The notes beneath the pieces are model-generated. The model did no database searches and was not told the origin of the DNA. It worked only from the letters and a program-made list of their open reading frames with translations. Both the position numbers and the translations under genes were made by a program. 64,000 nt of DNA from Pseudoalteromonas xiamenensis (lineage in GTDB: Bacteria > Pseudomonadota > Gammaproteobacteria > Enterobacterales > Alteromonadaceae): assembly GCF_042431545.1 (NCBI RefSeq), contig NZ_JBHLYX010000003.1; one strand, written 5' to 3'. Of this stretch, positions 8,874-17,910 are shown piece by piece. Each line of letters starts with the position of its first letter. The stretch's first letter is position 1.

Positions 8874-9830
8874 ATGAAAAACTTTGCATTAATCGGTGCC
8901 GCTGGATATATCGCACCTCGTCACTTACGCGCAATTAAAGATACGGGTAATAATTTGGTTGCTGCAATGGATATCAATGACTCCGTAGGAATAATGGACA
9001 GTCATTTCCCAGACGCAGAGTTTTTTACCGAATTTGAAGACTTCACTGCATTTGTTGAAGATCAAGCGTTAAAAGGCAATAAGCTCGATTACATCGCCAT
9101 TTGTAGCCCTAACTATTTGCATGCACCGCACATGAAATATGCACTTAAAAACGGCATAGATGTCATCTGTGAAAAGCCATTAGTGCTTCATTCAGAAGAT
9201 ATGGATGTGCTCAAAGAATATGAGCAAAAATATGGTGCTAAGGTTAACTCTATTCTGCAACTACGCCTGCATCCATCGATTATTGCACTGCGTGAAAAAG
9301 TAGCAGCGGCACCAGCGGATAAAGTGTTTGACGTTGACTTAACGTACATGACATCTCGTGGCAAATGGTACATGAAATCGTGGAAAGGCTTTGACCACAA
9401 ATCCGGTGGTGTTGCAACAAACATCGGTGTGCATTTCTATGACATGCTGCATTTCATCTTTGGTGACTTAAAAAGCAACGAAGTGCACTTTAGAGATGAG
9501 AAAACGGCAAGCGGATACTTAGAATATGAGCGCGCGCGCGTTAAATGGTTCTTATCTATCGATGCAAACAACCTACCAGAGAATGCGGTAAAAGGGGAAA
9601 AGCTCACTTACCGTAGTATCACGATTAACGATGGTGAAAACACGGAAGAGCTTGAGTTTTCGGGTGGTTTCACCGATTTGCATACGCAGAGCTATCAAAA
9701 TGTTCTTGCAGGTAATGGTTTTGGGATTGATGAAAACCGTGTCGCGATTGCCACGGTTGAAGATATCCGTACTCAGACTGTTGTAGCCGCTGGTGACAAA
9801 GCGCACCCACTTCTCACAAAGGTCCTGTGA
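8874..9830 (+). CDS. wbpB: UDP-GlcNAcA 3-dehydrogenase (Gfo/Idh/MocA family)
   Basis: A 318-residue oxidoreductase that begins FALIGAAGYIAPRHLRAI, which is characteristic of WbpB/WlbA, with the Gfo/Idh/MocA signature CEKPLVL near residue 105. In the known pathway it oxidises C3 of UDP-GlcNAcA to the 3-keto sugar, working as a pair with the WbpE aminotransferase. It lies 18 bp after the dehydrogenase gene and 3 bp before the acetyltransferase gene, in a tight operon. The substrate is inferred from family and neighbours. Confidence 0.9.
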   Translation: MKNFALIGAAGYIAPRHLRAIKDTGNNLVAAMDINDSVGIMDSHFPDAEFFTEFEDFTAFVEDQALKGNKLDYIAICSPNYLHAPHMKYALKNGIDVICEKPLVLHSEDMDVLKEYEQKYGAKVNSILQLRLHPSIIALREKVAAAPADKVFDVDLTYMTSRGKWYMKSWKGFDHKSGGVATNIGVHFYDMLHFIFGDLKSNEVHFRDEKTASGYLEYERARVKWFLSIDANNLPENAVKGEKLTYRSITINDGENTEELEFSGGFTDLHTQSYQNVLAGNGFGIDENRVAIATVEDIRTQTVVAAGDKAHPLLTKVL

Positions 9831-9833
9831 TCG

Positions 9834-10415
9834 ATGGATTATCACGTACATCCAAGCGCTATCGTTGATGAAGGTGCGCAAATCGGTGAAAATACACGGG
9901 TTTGGCATTTTGTGCATGTATGCGGCGGTGCAAAAATTGGCTCAGGGTGTTCTCTGGGTCAAAACGTTTTTGTTGGTAATCGTGTAACGATTGGTAACAA
10001 CGTAAAAGTTCAAAACAATGTGTCAATCTACGACAATGTGTTTGTTGAAGATGATGTGTTTTGCGGACCAAGTATGGTTTTTACCAACGTCTATAACCCT
10101 CGCTCCTTTATTGAACGCAAAACCGAATACCGTGACACCTTTGTAAAACGTGGTGCAACACTTGGTGCAAACTGTACGATTGTGTGTGGCGTGACTATTG
10201 GTGAATACGCTCTGGTTGGTGCTGGTGCGGTTATTAACAAAGACGTAAAACCGTTTGCGCTTATGGTAGGTGTACCAGCGAAACAAATCGGTTGGATAAG
10301 CAAGTACGGCGAGCAGCTTGAGTTACCACTACAAGGTCAAGGTGAGGCGACCTGCCCACATACTGGTGATAAATACGTATTGCGCGACGGACTCGTCGAG
10401 TTGATTTCTAAGTAA
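9834..10415 (+). CDS. wbpD: UDP-2-acetamido-3-amino-glucuronate N-acetyltransferase
   Basis: A 193-residue left-handed beta-helix acetyltransferase. Hexapeptide repeats run from about residue 5 to 140 (VWHFVHVCGGAKIG, SLGQNVFVGN, VTIGNNVKVQNNVSIYDNV, CTIVCGVTIGEYALVGAG) and are followed by the PAKQIGW segment common in WbpD/WlbB. The family acetylates the 3-amino group to give UDP-2,3-diacetamido-2,3-dideoxy-glucuronate using acetyl-CoA. It starts 3 bp after wbpB and is followed by the aminotransferase gene, the B-D-E order known from Pseudomonas and Bordetella LPS loci. Confidence 0.9.
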   Translation: MDYHVHPSAIVDEGAQIGENTRVWHFVHVCGGAKIGSGCSLGQNVFVGNRVTIGNNVKVQNNVSIYDNVFVEDDVFCGPSMVFTNVYNPRSFIERKTEYRDTFVKRGATLGANCTIVCGVTIGEYALVGAGAVINKDVKPFALMVGVPAKQIGWISKYGEQLELPLQGQGEATCPHTGDKYVLRDGLVELISK

Positions 10416-10424
10416 GGGTTGTAC

Positions 10425-11495
10425 ATGCAGTTTATTGATTTGGCAGCGCAATATCAGCATCTTAAAGATAAAATTGATGCGCGTATTCAAGCTGTGTTAG
10501 ACCATGGTCATTACATCATGGGGCCGGAAGTGGCTGAGCTGGAAGAAAAGTTAGCTGATTACGTTGGTGTGAAACATGCAATTACCTGCGCCAATGGTAC
10601 AGATGCCCTCACACTCGTCATGATGGCGCTAGATATTAAACAAGGCGATGCAGTCTTTTGTCCAACGTTCACGTTTTTTGCTACTGCTGAAGTTGTGGCG
10701 TATGAAGGCGCAACGCCTGTTTTTGTGGATTCAAACGAAGATACGTTTAACATCTGTCCAATTGATTTGGAAAAGCAAATTCAAAAAGTGATTGCCGAAG
10801 GTAAGCTAACCCCAAAAGCTATAATAGCGGTAGATTTATTTGGTCTTCCTGCTAATTACCCAGAAATTCAACGCATCGCTACGCAATATGGCCTCAAGCT
10901 AATTGAAGACGCAGCGCAAGGTTTTGGTGGTGAAATCAACGGCAAACGCGCTGGCTCATTTGGTGATATTGCGACAACCAGTTTCTTCCCAGCTAAGCCA
11001 TTAGGTTGTTATGGCGACGGCGGTGCAATTTTTACTAATAATGACGACTATGCACAACTCATCAAATCTTTACGCGTGCATGGCAAAGGTAAAGATAAAT
11101 ACGACAATATTCGTATTGGCATGAACAGTCGTTTAGATACCATTCAAGCCGCCGTTTTGCTTGAGAAGTTAGTAGCCTTTCCGCAAGAGCTTACCAACCG
11201 TAATATCGCAGCTGAGAAATATCACTCTGAATTGAAAGAGCAGTATAAAACGCCAGTAGTGCCAGCGGGATATGTGAGCTCATGGGCTCAATATACGCTT
11301 GTGGCAGAGGATAGAGCGGCAGAAATGGAAAAGTACAAAGCGCAAGGTGTTCCAACGATGGTATACTACGGCACTTGTATGCACGAACAAACCGCATTTG
11401 CTAGTTTAGGCTACAAGTCGGGTGATTTCCCGGTGGCAGAGCGCTTAGCAAAGTCGGTATTTAGCTTGCCAATGCATGGCTATTTGGTGAAATAG
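10425..11495 (+). CDS. wbpE: UDP-3-keto-GlcNAcA aminotransferase (DegT/DnrJ family)
   Basis: PLP-dependent aminotransferase of 356 residues. MQFIDLAAQYQHLKDKID and GHYIMGPEVAELE are hallmarks of the WbpE/WlbC group. The PLP lysine is in SFFPAKPLGCYGDGGA, with EDAAQGFGG upstream. It transfers an amino group, probably from glutamate, to the 3-keto sugar made by WbpB. I chose the ATG at 10425 over a TTG at 10419 because AAGGG (10413-10417) stands 7 bases from the ATG and only one from the TTG. The protein is short at the C-terminus (LPMHGYLVK) but within the family range. Confidence 0.9.
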   Translation: MQFIDLAAQYQHLKDKIDARIQAVLDHGHYIMGPEVAELEEKLADYVGVKHAITCANGTDALTLVMMALDIKQGDAVFCPTFTFFATAEVVAYEGATPVFVDSNEDTFNICPIDLEKQIQKVIAEGKLTPKAIIAVDLFGLPANYPEIQRIATQYGLKLIEDAAQGFGGEINGKRAGSFGDIATTSFFPAKPLGCYGDGGAIFTNNDDYAQLIKSLRVHGKGKDKYDNIRIGMNSRLDTIQAAVLLEKLVAFPQELTNRNIAAEKYHSELKEQYKTPVVPAGYVSSWAQYTLVAEDRAAEMEKYKAQGVPTMVYYGTCMHEQTAFASLGYKSGDFPVAERLAKSVFSLPMHGYLVK

Positions 11496-11512
11496 GAATT
11501 TAGAGTAGAAAG

Positions 11513-12514
11513 ATGATTGAATTAAAAAATAAAAAGATTTTTATTACAGGTGGTGCAGGCTTCATTGGTTCTACGCTAATTGGCAAGTTAATTGAAGACA
11601 ATGAAATTATCGCGTACGACAATCTTGATCGTAACACGCTAAAAAGTCAGTCTTTTGCAAACCATAAAAATTTGACCTTGGTTCAAGGTAACGTATTGGA
11701 TCGCGACCACATTGTAGAAGCAGCTAAAGGCTCTGAGATTTTCGTACACGCAGCGGCGATAGCAGGTATTGATAACACGGTGAAAAGTCCTGTTCGCACC
11801 ATGACCGTAAACATGACAGGCACTGCGAACGCACTAGAAGCTGCGCACTTATCTGGCACGTGTCAGCGTTTCCTTGAGTTTTCTACGTCAGAAGTATTTG
11901 GAAGCCGCGCTTACCGAGTAGAAGAGATTGATTCAACGACGACAGGTGCAGTTGGTGAAGCGCGTTGGACTTACGCGGTAAGTAAACTAGCGGGTGAACA
12001 TTTAACACATGCCTACCACCGTGAACACAATCTACCAACAGTGACGTTCCGACCGTTCAACGTGTACGGTCCAGGTCAGGTTGGTGAAGGTGCTATTTCA
12101 ATCATGATCCGTAAAGCACTTAAAAACGAAGATATCTACATCTTCGGTGATGGTTCACAGATCCGTGCTTGGTGTTATGTCGATGATATGGTTGATGCGC
12201 TAATGAAAGCGTTAACTATGCCTAAAGCCGTTGGTGAGTCATTTAACATTGGTAATGCCCGTGCCGTAACAACAATCTTTGGCCTTGCAGAAACAATCTG
12301 CCGCGTTTTGAATTCAAAGTCGAAAATCATTTTCCGTGATGCATTATCTGCAGATATTGAACTACGTATTCCAAAAGTGGATAAATCTCGTGATCTACTA
12401 GACTTCCAAGCTAAAGTCGATCTGGAAGAAGGTCTAATTAACACCGCAGAGTGGATCGCTCGTAATATGGACGATTTACCACAGATGCCAGACATGTTCT
12501 TGAGCAAAAAATAA
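11513..12514 (+). CDS. NAD-dependent sugar epimerase/dehydratase (extended SDR)
   Basis: A 333-residue extended short-chain dehydrogenase acting on a nucleotide sugar. The NAD-binding motif is TGGAGFIGS (residues 11-19), the catalytic motif YAVSK is near residue 155, and RPFNVYGPGQ and GDGSQIRAWCYVDD complete the family pattern. Whether it epimerises, dehydrates or reduces is not visible. It is 18 bp after wbpE and immediately before a second aminotransferase, so it probably supplies a keto sugar to that enzyme. Confidence 0.8.
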   Translation: MIELKNKKIFITGGAGFIGSTLIGKLIEDNEIIAYDNLDRNTLKSQSFANHKNLTLVQGNVLDRDHIVEAAKGSEIFVHAAAIAGIDNTVKSPVRTMTVNMTGTANALEAAHLSGTCQRFLEFSTSEVFGSRAYRVEEIDSTTTGAVGEARWTYAVSKLAGEHLTHAYHREHNLPTVTFRPFNVYGPGQVGEGAISIMIRKALKNEDIYIFGDGSQIRAWCYVDDMVDALMKALTMPKAVGESFNIGNARAVTTIFGLAETICRVLNSKSKIIFRDALSADIELRIPKVDKSRDLLDFQAKVDLEEGLINTAEWIARNMDDLPQMPDMFLSKK

Positions 12515-12515
12515 T

Positions 12516-13634
12516 ATGATCAAGCTATCACAACCGCAAATTCCAGAATCAGCAATCGAGAGAGTAGGAGAGATCCTACGTAGTGGTATGTTGGTTCATG
12601 GTGAAGAAGGTATTAAGTTTGAACAGGAACTTGCAGAGTACCTAGGTGTAAAGCATGCCTTGGTTGTGAGCAATGGTACAGCAGCGCTCCATGTCGCGCT
12701 GCTTGCTCTAGGAATTGGCCCTGGTGACGCTGTTATTGTTCCTGATTTCACGTTTACAGCGACTGCTAATATCGTTGAAATGACTGGTGCGAAGGCAATT
12801 ATTGTTGACGTTGAACCCGATTCTTACAATTTAGATCCAACTCAACTTGAAGCCGCGATTGAAAATTGGCAAGGGCCAGAAACATTAAAAGCAATCATGC
12901 CAGTATTAGAGTTCGGTAATCCTAAAAACTTGAAAGTGTACCGTGATTTAGCAAAAGCTAACGGGTTGTTTTTAGTTGAAGACGCGGCATGTGCGTTGGG
13001 TGCTAAAGACGACGACATCATGGTCGGTAGTGCTGCTGAGTTTGGTTGTTTTTCATTTCATCCACGTAAAACCCTAACGACAGGTGAAGGTGGTGCTATT
13101 ACCACCAATGATACTGCGCTTTACGAAAAAGCTGCGCTTATCCGCAATCACGGTATGGTACGAACGGATACGGGTATTGAATTTAAGTGTGTCGGCCTAA
13201 ACTACCGTTTAACGAACTTCCAATCTGCGATTGGTCGCTCGATTCTTCCATCTTTAAATGATTGGATAGCAGTTCGCCATACGCTTGCAGCCCATTACAC
13301 ACAACAACTTGAAGCGTTAGTAAGCGACGGTTTATTGCGTCTTCCTACTATCCAACCTGGCCATAGCGTACAAACCTACATGGTGGTTTTGGCGAGTTCG
13401 ATTGAAAGAGCAAATGTCATTACTGCACTTAGAGCAAAGGGCATCGAATCTAACTTAGGGGCACAAAGCATGAGTGCGCTAGGGCTTTTTGCTCACCCAC
13501 ATAACTCCACTGAATTTAACCCAAATGGTAACGAGTTATATCGTCAAGGTTTAGCATTGCCAATGCACGAACATATGACGTTAGCTGATGTTGACCAAGT
13601 GATAGCTGTTTTAACTGAGGTGTTAAAAAGCTAA
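12516..13634 (+). CDS. DegT/DnrJ/EryC1-type sugar aminotransferase
   Basis: A 372-residue PLP aminotransferase. VVSNGTAALHVALLALGIGPGD, PDFTFTATAN and EDAACALG are present, and the PLP lysine is in SFHPRKTLTTGEGG near residue 189. It is a second, distinct member besides the WbpE-like enzyme, so this block has two amination steps. It starts one base after the SDR stop and is followed within 2 bp by an acyltransferase. The gene triplet SDR-aminotransferase-acyltransferase implies synthesis of another acylamino sugar. Which carbon is aminated cannot be told. Confidence 0.85.
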   Translation: MIKLSQPQIPESAIERVGEILRSGMLVHGEEGIKFEQELAEYLGVKHALVVSNGTAALHVALLALGIGPGDAVIVPDFTFTATANIVEMTGAKAIIVDVEPDSYNLDPTQLEAAIENWQGPETLKAIMPVLEFGNPKNLKVYRDLAKANGLFLVEDAACALGAKDDDIMVGSAAEFGCFSFHPRKTLTTGEGGAITTNDTALYEKAALIRNHGMVRTDTGIEFKCVGLNYRLTNFQSAIGRSILPSLNDWIAVRHTLAAHYTQQLEALVSDGLLRLPTIQPGHSVQTYMVVLASSIERANVITALRAKGIESNLGAQSMSALGLFAHPHNSTEFNPNGNELYRQGLALPMHEHMTLADVDQVIAVLTEVLKS

Positions 13635-13636
13635 TT

Positions 13637-14164
13637 ATGCTGGACGCATTAAAAGCCTTTTTTAGTAGCCGCGCTCTTTTTTTTAAAGAGCGCTACAATC
13701 GCGTCCTGCCCTTTGGTGATGTGATAGTCGACCGTTGGGAAAAGGCTAAATTACTTGGTTTTGGCGAAGGAACGAGTATTTATGACAGTAGTTTGGTACT
13801 CGGTGATGTTACGGTAGGCGAACAAACTTGGATTGGACCAAGTACTATCCTTGATGGCAGTGGCGGAGGGTTAAGCATTGGTTCGCACTGTTCAATTTCT
13901 GCTGGTGTACAAATTTATACTCACGATACAGTGAACCGCTCTCTTACTGGTGGCAACGCACCTATTGCTCAATCCCCAACTAAAATCGGTAATAATTGTT
14001 ACTTAGGCCCTAATTCGATTGTTGCTAAAGGTGTAACAATTGGTGACAATGTAGTGATTGGAGCCAATAGTTTAGTCATGATAGACATTCCAAGTAACAG
14101 TACAGCATATGGAACGCCTGCACGCATCGTAGGTGACAGTTACAAATATCAGGTGAATGAATGA
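13637..14164 (+). CDS. Hexapeptide-repeat acyltransferase
   Basis: A 175-residue left-handed beta-helix protein: VLGDVTVGEQTWIGPSTILDG, LSIGSHCSISAGVQIYTHD, TKIGNNCYLGPNSIVAKGVTIGDNVVIGANS, then YGTPARIVG at the end. The QIYTHD segment supplies the catalytic-type histidine. It most likely acylates the amino sugar made by the preceding aminotransferase. It overlaps the HisH-like gene by 4 bp, so it belongs to the same operon. Confidence 0.8.
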   Translation: MLDALKAFFSSRALFFKERYNRVLPFGDVIVDRWEKAKLLGFGEGTSIYDSSLVLGDVTVGEQTWIGPSTILDGSGGGLSIGSHCSISAGVQIYTHDTVNRSLTGGNAPIAQSPTKIGNNCYLGPNSIVAKGVTIGDNVVIGANSLVMIDIPSNSTAYGTPARIVGDSYKYQVNE

Positions 14165-14799
14165 TATCGGTTATAGATTGCCAAATGGGAAATATTGGTT
14201 CGGTTGTAAATATTATTAAGCACATCGGCCATGATGCTAAAATTATTACGACACCCGAAGAAGTCCTTGCTGCAGATAAACTGATTTTTCCTGGGGTAGG
14301 GCATTGGAATAATGGTGTTGCCAACCTCAATGCGAGTGGCTTAAAGCCTACGATTTATGAAGCAGTACTTGAAAAGAAGACCCCATTACTTGGCATCTGT
14401 TTAGGGATGCAACTGCTATTTAAAGAAAGTGAAGAGGGTGACAAAGAAGCGCTAGGATTAATTCCTGGTAGTGTAACTCGCTTTAAATTCGACCAAAGCC
14501 ATAAAGACCCAATCAACCCTGAGCGTAAGCTACGTATCCCGCACATGGGATGGAACGTGGTAAACCCGGTTGGTGAACACCCAATATTTAACGATTGGGC
14601 TGAAGAGTCTCGTTTTTACTTTGTGCACTCTTTTCACGCTAATCATGTACCGCCAGAAAACCAGTTAATGACTTGTCATTATGGTTACGAGTTTGTCTGC
14701 GCAGTGCACAAAGACAATGTGTGGGGTGTGCAATTCCACCCAGAAAAAAGCCATAAGTTTGGCATGCGCTTACTTAAAAACTTCATCGAGAACATATAA
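14161..14799 (+). CDS. hisH2: HisH-like glutamine amidotransferase of the WbpG system
   Basis: A 212-residue class I glutamine amidotransferase resembling imidazole glycerol phosphate synthase subunit HisH. The nucleophile Cys80 lies in LLGICLGMQLL and the His-Glu pair in GVQFHPEKSH near the C-terminus, so glutaminase activity should be intact. No other histidine genes are near. It is instead joined to a HisF-like gene (1-base overlap) and a WbpG-like gene. In Pseudomonas aeruginosa the corresponding HisH2/HisF2 pair feeds ammonia to WbpG for making the acetamidino group of an O-antigen uronic acid; the same role is inferred here. Confidence 0.85.
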   Translation: MISVIDCQMGNIGSVVNIIKHIGHDAKIITTPEEVLAADKLIFPGVGHWNNGVANLNASGLKPTIYEAVLEKKTPLLGICLGMQLLFKESEEGDKEALGLIPGSVTRFKFDQSHKDPINPERKLRIPHMGWNVVNPVGEHPIFNDWAEESRFYFVHSFHANHVPPENQLMTCHYGYEFVCAVHKDNVWGVQFHPEKSHKFGMRLLKNFIENI

Positions 14800-15563
14800 T
14801 GCTACGAACTCGCGTAATGCCAGCTTTGCTGCTAGACGGTGAAGGGTTGGTGAAAACCACACAATTTAAAGCGCCTCGTTATGTAGGTGATGCGTCTAAC
14901 TCTTGCCGAATTTATAATCAGATGGAAGTTGATGAACTAGTGCTTATTGATATTCGCGCATCGAGCGAGCGAAAAGCTATTCAATTCGATTTGATTAAAC
15001 AAATAGTCTCAGAGTGCTTTATGCCCATTTGCTACGGTGGCGGCGTTAAGACACTCGAAGATTTTCGTAAGCTGTTTTATCTAGGGGTCGAAAAGGTTTC
15101 AGTGAGTTCCTTATTATTCGAAAATCCTGAAATCGTTCGCCAAGCTATTGAAATTTATGGTGCTCAGAGCATCATCGCCACGATAGACGTTAAGAAATCT
15201 CGTTTTAGAAAGCGTTATTGTGTCTACACGCACAATGGAAAAACACGCCAAAAACATTCATTAACAGAGATGATTACCCTACTTAATGATATTGGCGTTG
15301 GTGAAATAGTCGTCAACAACATTGACAATGAAGGAACGTGGACTGGTTTCGATACTACGTTGCTGCGCACGGTATCCGATAATACTCAGGTGCCAGTAGT
15401 TGCTTTAGGTGGTGCGGGTAAGCTCAGCGACATAAAAGCTGCCGTCAAGGAAGGTCACGCTTCAGCGGTAGCCCTTGGTAGTATGGCGGTATTTCAATCA
15501 AAGGATATGGGTGTTTTAATTAAATTCCCAAAAATTAAAGAATTAACAGAGTTATTAGGATAA
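14799..15563 (+). CDS. hisF2: HisF-like cyclase subunit of the WbpG system
   Basis: A 254-residue beta/alpha-barrel protein related to HisF. It keeps the aspartates at the two catalytic positions (LLLDGEGLVK near the start, ATIDVKKS near residue 130) and phosphate-site glycines (CYGGGVKT, ALGGAGKLSD, ALGSMAVF). Against housekeeping HisF it diverges at the N-terminus (RTRVMPALLLDG rather than RIIPCLDV) and has a tract of basic residues after the second Asp. That fits the paralogue found in LPS loci, which probably channels ammonia from HisH to WbpG rather than making histidine. Confidence 0.85.
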   Translation: MLRTRVMPALLLDGEGLVKTTQFKAPRYVGDASNSCRIYNQMEVDELVLIDIRASSERKAIQFDLIKQIVSECFMPICYGGGVKTLEDFRKLFYLGVEKVSVSSLLFENPEIVRQAIEIYGAQSIIATIDVKKSRFRKRYCVYTHNGKTRQKHSLTEMITLLNDIGVGEIVVNNIDNEGTWTGFDTTLLRTVSDNTQVPVVALGGAGKLSDIKAAVKEGHASAVALGSMAVFQSKDMGVLIKFPKIKELTELLG

Positions 15564-15566
15564 GTA

Positions 15567-16724
15567 ATGAGCTCACAGATTTGTCAACGTTGTATCTATG
15601 ACGAAAAAGTACCCAATATCGCTTTTGATAATGAAGGTATTTGTAATTATTGTCGTCAAATAGAAGACTTAGAACAACAGTTTCCTAATGACGAGCGTGG
15701 TGAGCTTGAACTGCAACGACTTGTTGACGAGATGAAAGCCGCGGGTAAAGGTAAAAAATATGATGCACTTATCGGTGTATCAGGTGGCTGCGATTCTTCC
15801 TATTTAATGCATCTAATGACCCAAAAATACGGTCTACGTTTGCTTGCAGTGCATTTTGATAATACCTGGAACTCGACGATTGCAACGCAGAATATTCATG
15901 CTGTGACAGATAAACTTGGTATTGATCTTTATACTCATGTTGTTGATGCTAAAGAATTTGATGACATCGTATTGTCGTTTTTAAAAGCGGGTGTACGTGA
16001 CATTGAGTGTCCAACCGACATTGGTTTGGCGACAACGATGAACATGGCTGCTGAAAAGTATGGTATTAAGTATAAAATCGACGGTCATTCATTTAGGACC
16101 GAAGGTTCTGCGCCGATGGGCTGGATTTATATGGATGCCAAGTACATTGAAAGCGTACACAAGCAATTTGGTAAGTTACCAATGAAGACCTTCCCAAATT
16201 TGTGGCTTCATAAACAGTTAAAATGGATGTTGTTTAACCAAATTAAGTCAGTGCGTCCCCTCTATTATCTTGATTATGATAAAGAAGCAGCAAAAGAGAT
16301 GTTGACTAAAGACTATGGTTGGACGTGGTACGGTGGTCATCACCTAGAAAACCGTACCGCTGCGTTTTTCCACAGTTACTTTTTCCCAAAACGTTGGAAG
16401 AGCGATTTCCGTATTGTTGGCTATTCTGCATACTGTCGCGATGGCCGTATGACGCGCGACGAAGCTTTGGCATTAATGAACGAAGAGCCACATATTGAAG
16501 AAGGTTTAGTCGAGTATTACAAGAAACGCTTAGGGTTGTCAGCCGCAGAATTTGATAAGCTAATGACTCAACCGAAAAAATACTACACTGACTTCAAAAA
16601 CTACAAAAAGACTTTTGAGCGTATGCGCCCATTCTTTTTCATGATGGCAAAAGCAGGTCTTATTCCATGGAGCTTCTATATGAAGTACACGCTTCCTCAC
16701 GAAGTGATTAAGGACGAGGAATAG
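15567..16724 (+). CDS. wbpG: N-acetyl sugar amidotransferase (WbpG family)
   Basis: A 385-residue ATP-dependent enzyme. An N-terminal CQRC...CNYC set (residues 6-29) looks like a zinc site. A PP-loop SGGCDSSYL near residue 75 binds and adenylates, and VGYSAYCRDGRMTRDEAL is in the family-specific C-terminal part. WbpG homologues convert an N-acetyl group of a nucleotide-activated or lipid-linked sugar to an acetamidino group, using ammonia from the HisH/HisF pair encoded just upstream. The likely acceptor here is the 2,3-diacetamido-uronic acid made by genes 7575-11495. Family assignment is firm; the acceptor is inferred. Confidence 0.88.
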   Translation: MSSQICQRCIYDEKVPNIAFDNEGICNYCRQIEDLEQQFPNDERGELELQRLVDEMKAAGKGKKYDALIGVSGGCDSSYLMHLMTQKYGLRLLAVHFDNTWNSTIATQNIHAVTDKLGIDLYTHVVDAKEFDDIVLSFLKAGVRDIECPTDIGLATTMNMAAEKYGIKYKIDGHSFRTEGSAPMGWIYMDAKYIESVHKQFGKLPMKTFPNLWLHKQLKWMLFNQIKSVRPLYYLDYDKEAAKEMLTKDYGWTWYGGHHLENRTAAFFHSYFFPKRWKSDFRIVGYSAYCRDGRMTRDEALALMNEEPHIEEGLVEYYKKRLGLSAAEFDKLMTQPKKYYTDFKNYKKTFERMRPFFFMMAKAGLIPWSFYMKYTLPHEVIKDEE

Positions 16725-16728
16725 TCGG

Positions 16729-17910
16729 TTGTTCAAATTTAGACTGAAGTTTGCGATACAAAAACTGCTGTTTTTGGTATCGCTTTCTGTGTTTCGTATC
16801 GCTTTTTGGGGACGGAAAAAGCAAGGCACAGTCATAGGTAACGAAGAAATAGCCTCTATTCTATATTCTCTCGGGCAGGCACTTCCTAATTCGGTAACAG
16901 TGAATGTTGCCAATAACCCTTACTATAAGTTCAACTACGACTATCATATTGGTAAATATGCAATTACGCGTAAATTCAATGCCTACATCACACCTCTATT
17001 GCTCGGGTATCTAGCGCCGCAATATAAAAATTTTATTTATATGAGCGCACCAGGGTTTTTATGCAGGGAGTTGGATGGTCGTGCCTTTGAATTTAAAACA
17101 CTGAAAAAACTGGGCTGTAATGTAATTTGTTATTTTACAGGTTCTGATATTCGCTCATTTGATCTGACTCGCGAATTCTCAAAGCAGCACAACATGGACG
17201 TGATCACTAGTTATCAGCATATTTCGCACAAAGGAATCGACTTACCAGCAAACGAGCTTGTACGCAAAAAAGCGGCTGAAGCTGCAGATAAATACGCGAG
17301 TGCGATTTTCAACCCTATTGTAGATCAATTAACCTATATAAAACGTGACTGCCACCCATTTTTGTACTTTGCTGACAAAGATCAAACGCACTTTTTTCCA
17401 GAGAAATTTAAAGAAGGCACTCGGAAAGTGATTGTGCATGCACCGTCTTCGCCCATTATTAAAGGTACTCCAATTGTTCGCGCCGCAATTAAGCAATTGC
17501 AAGAAGAAGGCTATGATTTTGAGTACATTGAGCTGATCGGTGTGCCAAATTCGGTTGTGCTTGAGTCATTAGCTCGGGCACATATTGTGTTGAACGAGTT
17601 TTATGCGTTCGTTCCTGGGGTATTTGGTATCGAAACCATGATGAATAATGCTGTATTGTTAACTTCAGCAGATCGGGATATTGAGCCAACATTATTTGAC
17701 GGTGCGAATGATGCTTGGGTAGTGACGCCGTATTGGCGTATTTACCAAAACTTGAAAGCGCAGCTAGAAAGCCCTATGGCCGAGCTACAGCAGCAAGCCA
17801 ATAAAGGCACGGATTGGGTGCTCAAATATTGCACCTATGAATACAGTGCAGACTATATAAATAACGTTATAAATGAGCTTGAAGCAGATAACCACGCTGA
17901 GTCAGCTTAA
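16729..17910 (+). CDS. Putative glycosyltransferase
   Basis: A 393-residue protein that starts at a TTG (16729) 8 bases after the purine-rich AGGACGAGGA. The N-terminus has a hydrophobic basic stretch, and the second half resembles a GT-B domain (VIVHAPSSPIIKGTP, IELIGVPNSVVLESLARAHIVLNEFYAFVPGVFGIETM). In GT4 enzymes the last region holds the donor site, and the glutamates of VLNEF and FGIE are candidates. It is the only glycosyltransferase between wbpG and wzx, so it may transfer the unusual amino or amidino sugar. Family placement is moderate because the first half shows no familiar motif. Confidence 0.6.
   Translation: MFKFRLKFAIQKLLFLVSLSVFRIAFWGRKKQGTVIGNEEIASILYSLGQALPNSVTVNVANNPYYKFNYDYHIGKYAITRKFNAYITPLLLGYLAPQYKNFIYMSAPGFLCRELDGRAFEFKTLKKLGCNVICYFTGSDIRSFDLTREFSKQHNMDVITSYQHISHKGIDLPANELVRKKAAEAADKYASAIFNPIVDQLTYIKRDCHPFLYFADKDQTHFFPEKFKEGTRKVIVHAPSSPIIKGTPIVRAAIKQLQEEGYDFEYIELIGVPNSVVLESLARAHIVLNEFYAFVPGVFGIETMMNNAVLLTSADRDIEPTLFDGANDAWVVTPYWRIYQNLKAQLESPMAELQQQANKGTDWVLKYCTYEYSADYINNVINELEADNHAESA

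Noticed and set aside
14161..15563. HisH and HisF as histidine biosynthesis genes
   Set aside because: No other his genes nearby and direct coupling to wbpG in a sugar operon; they are the paralogues used for amidino-sugar formation.
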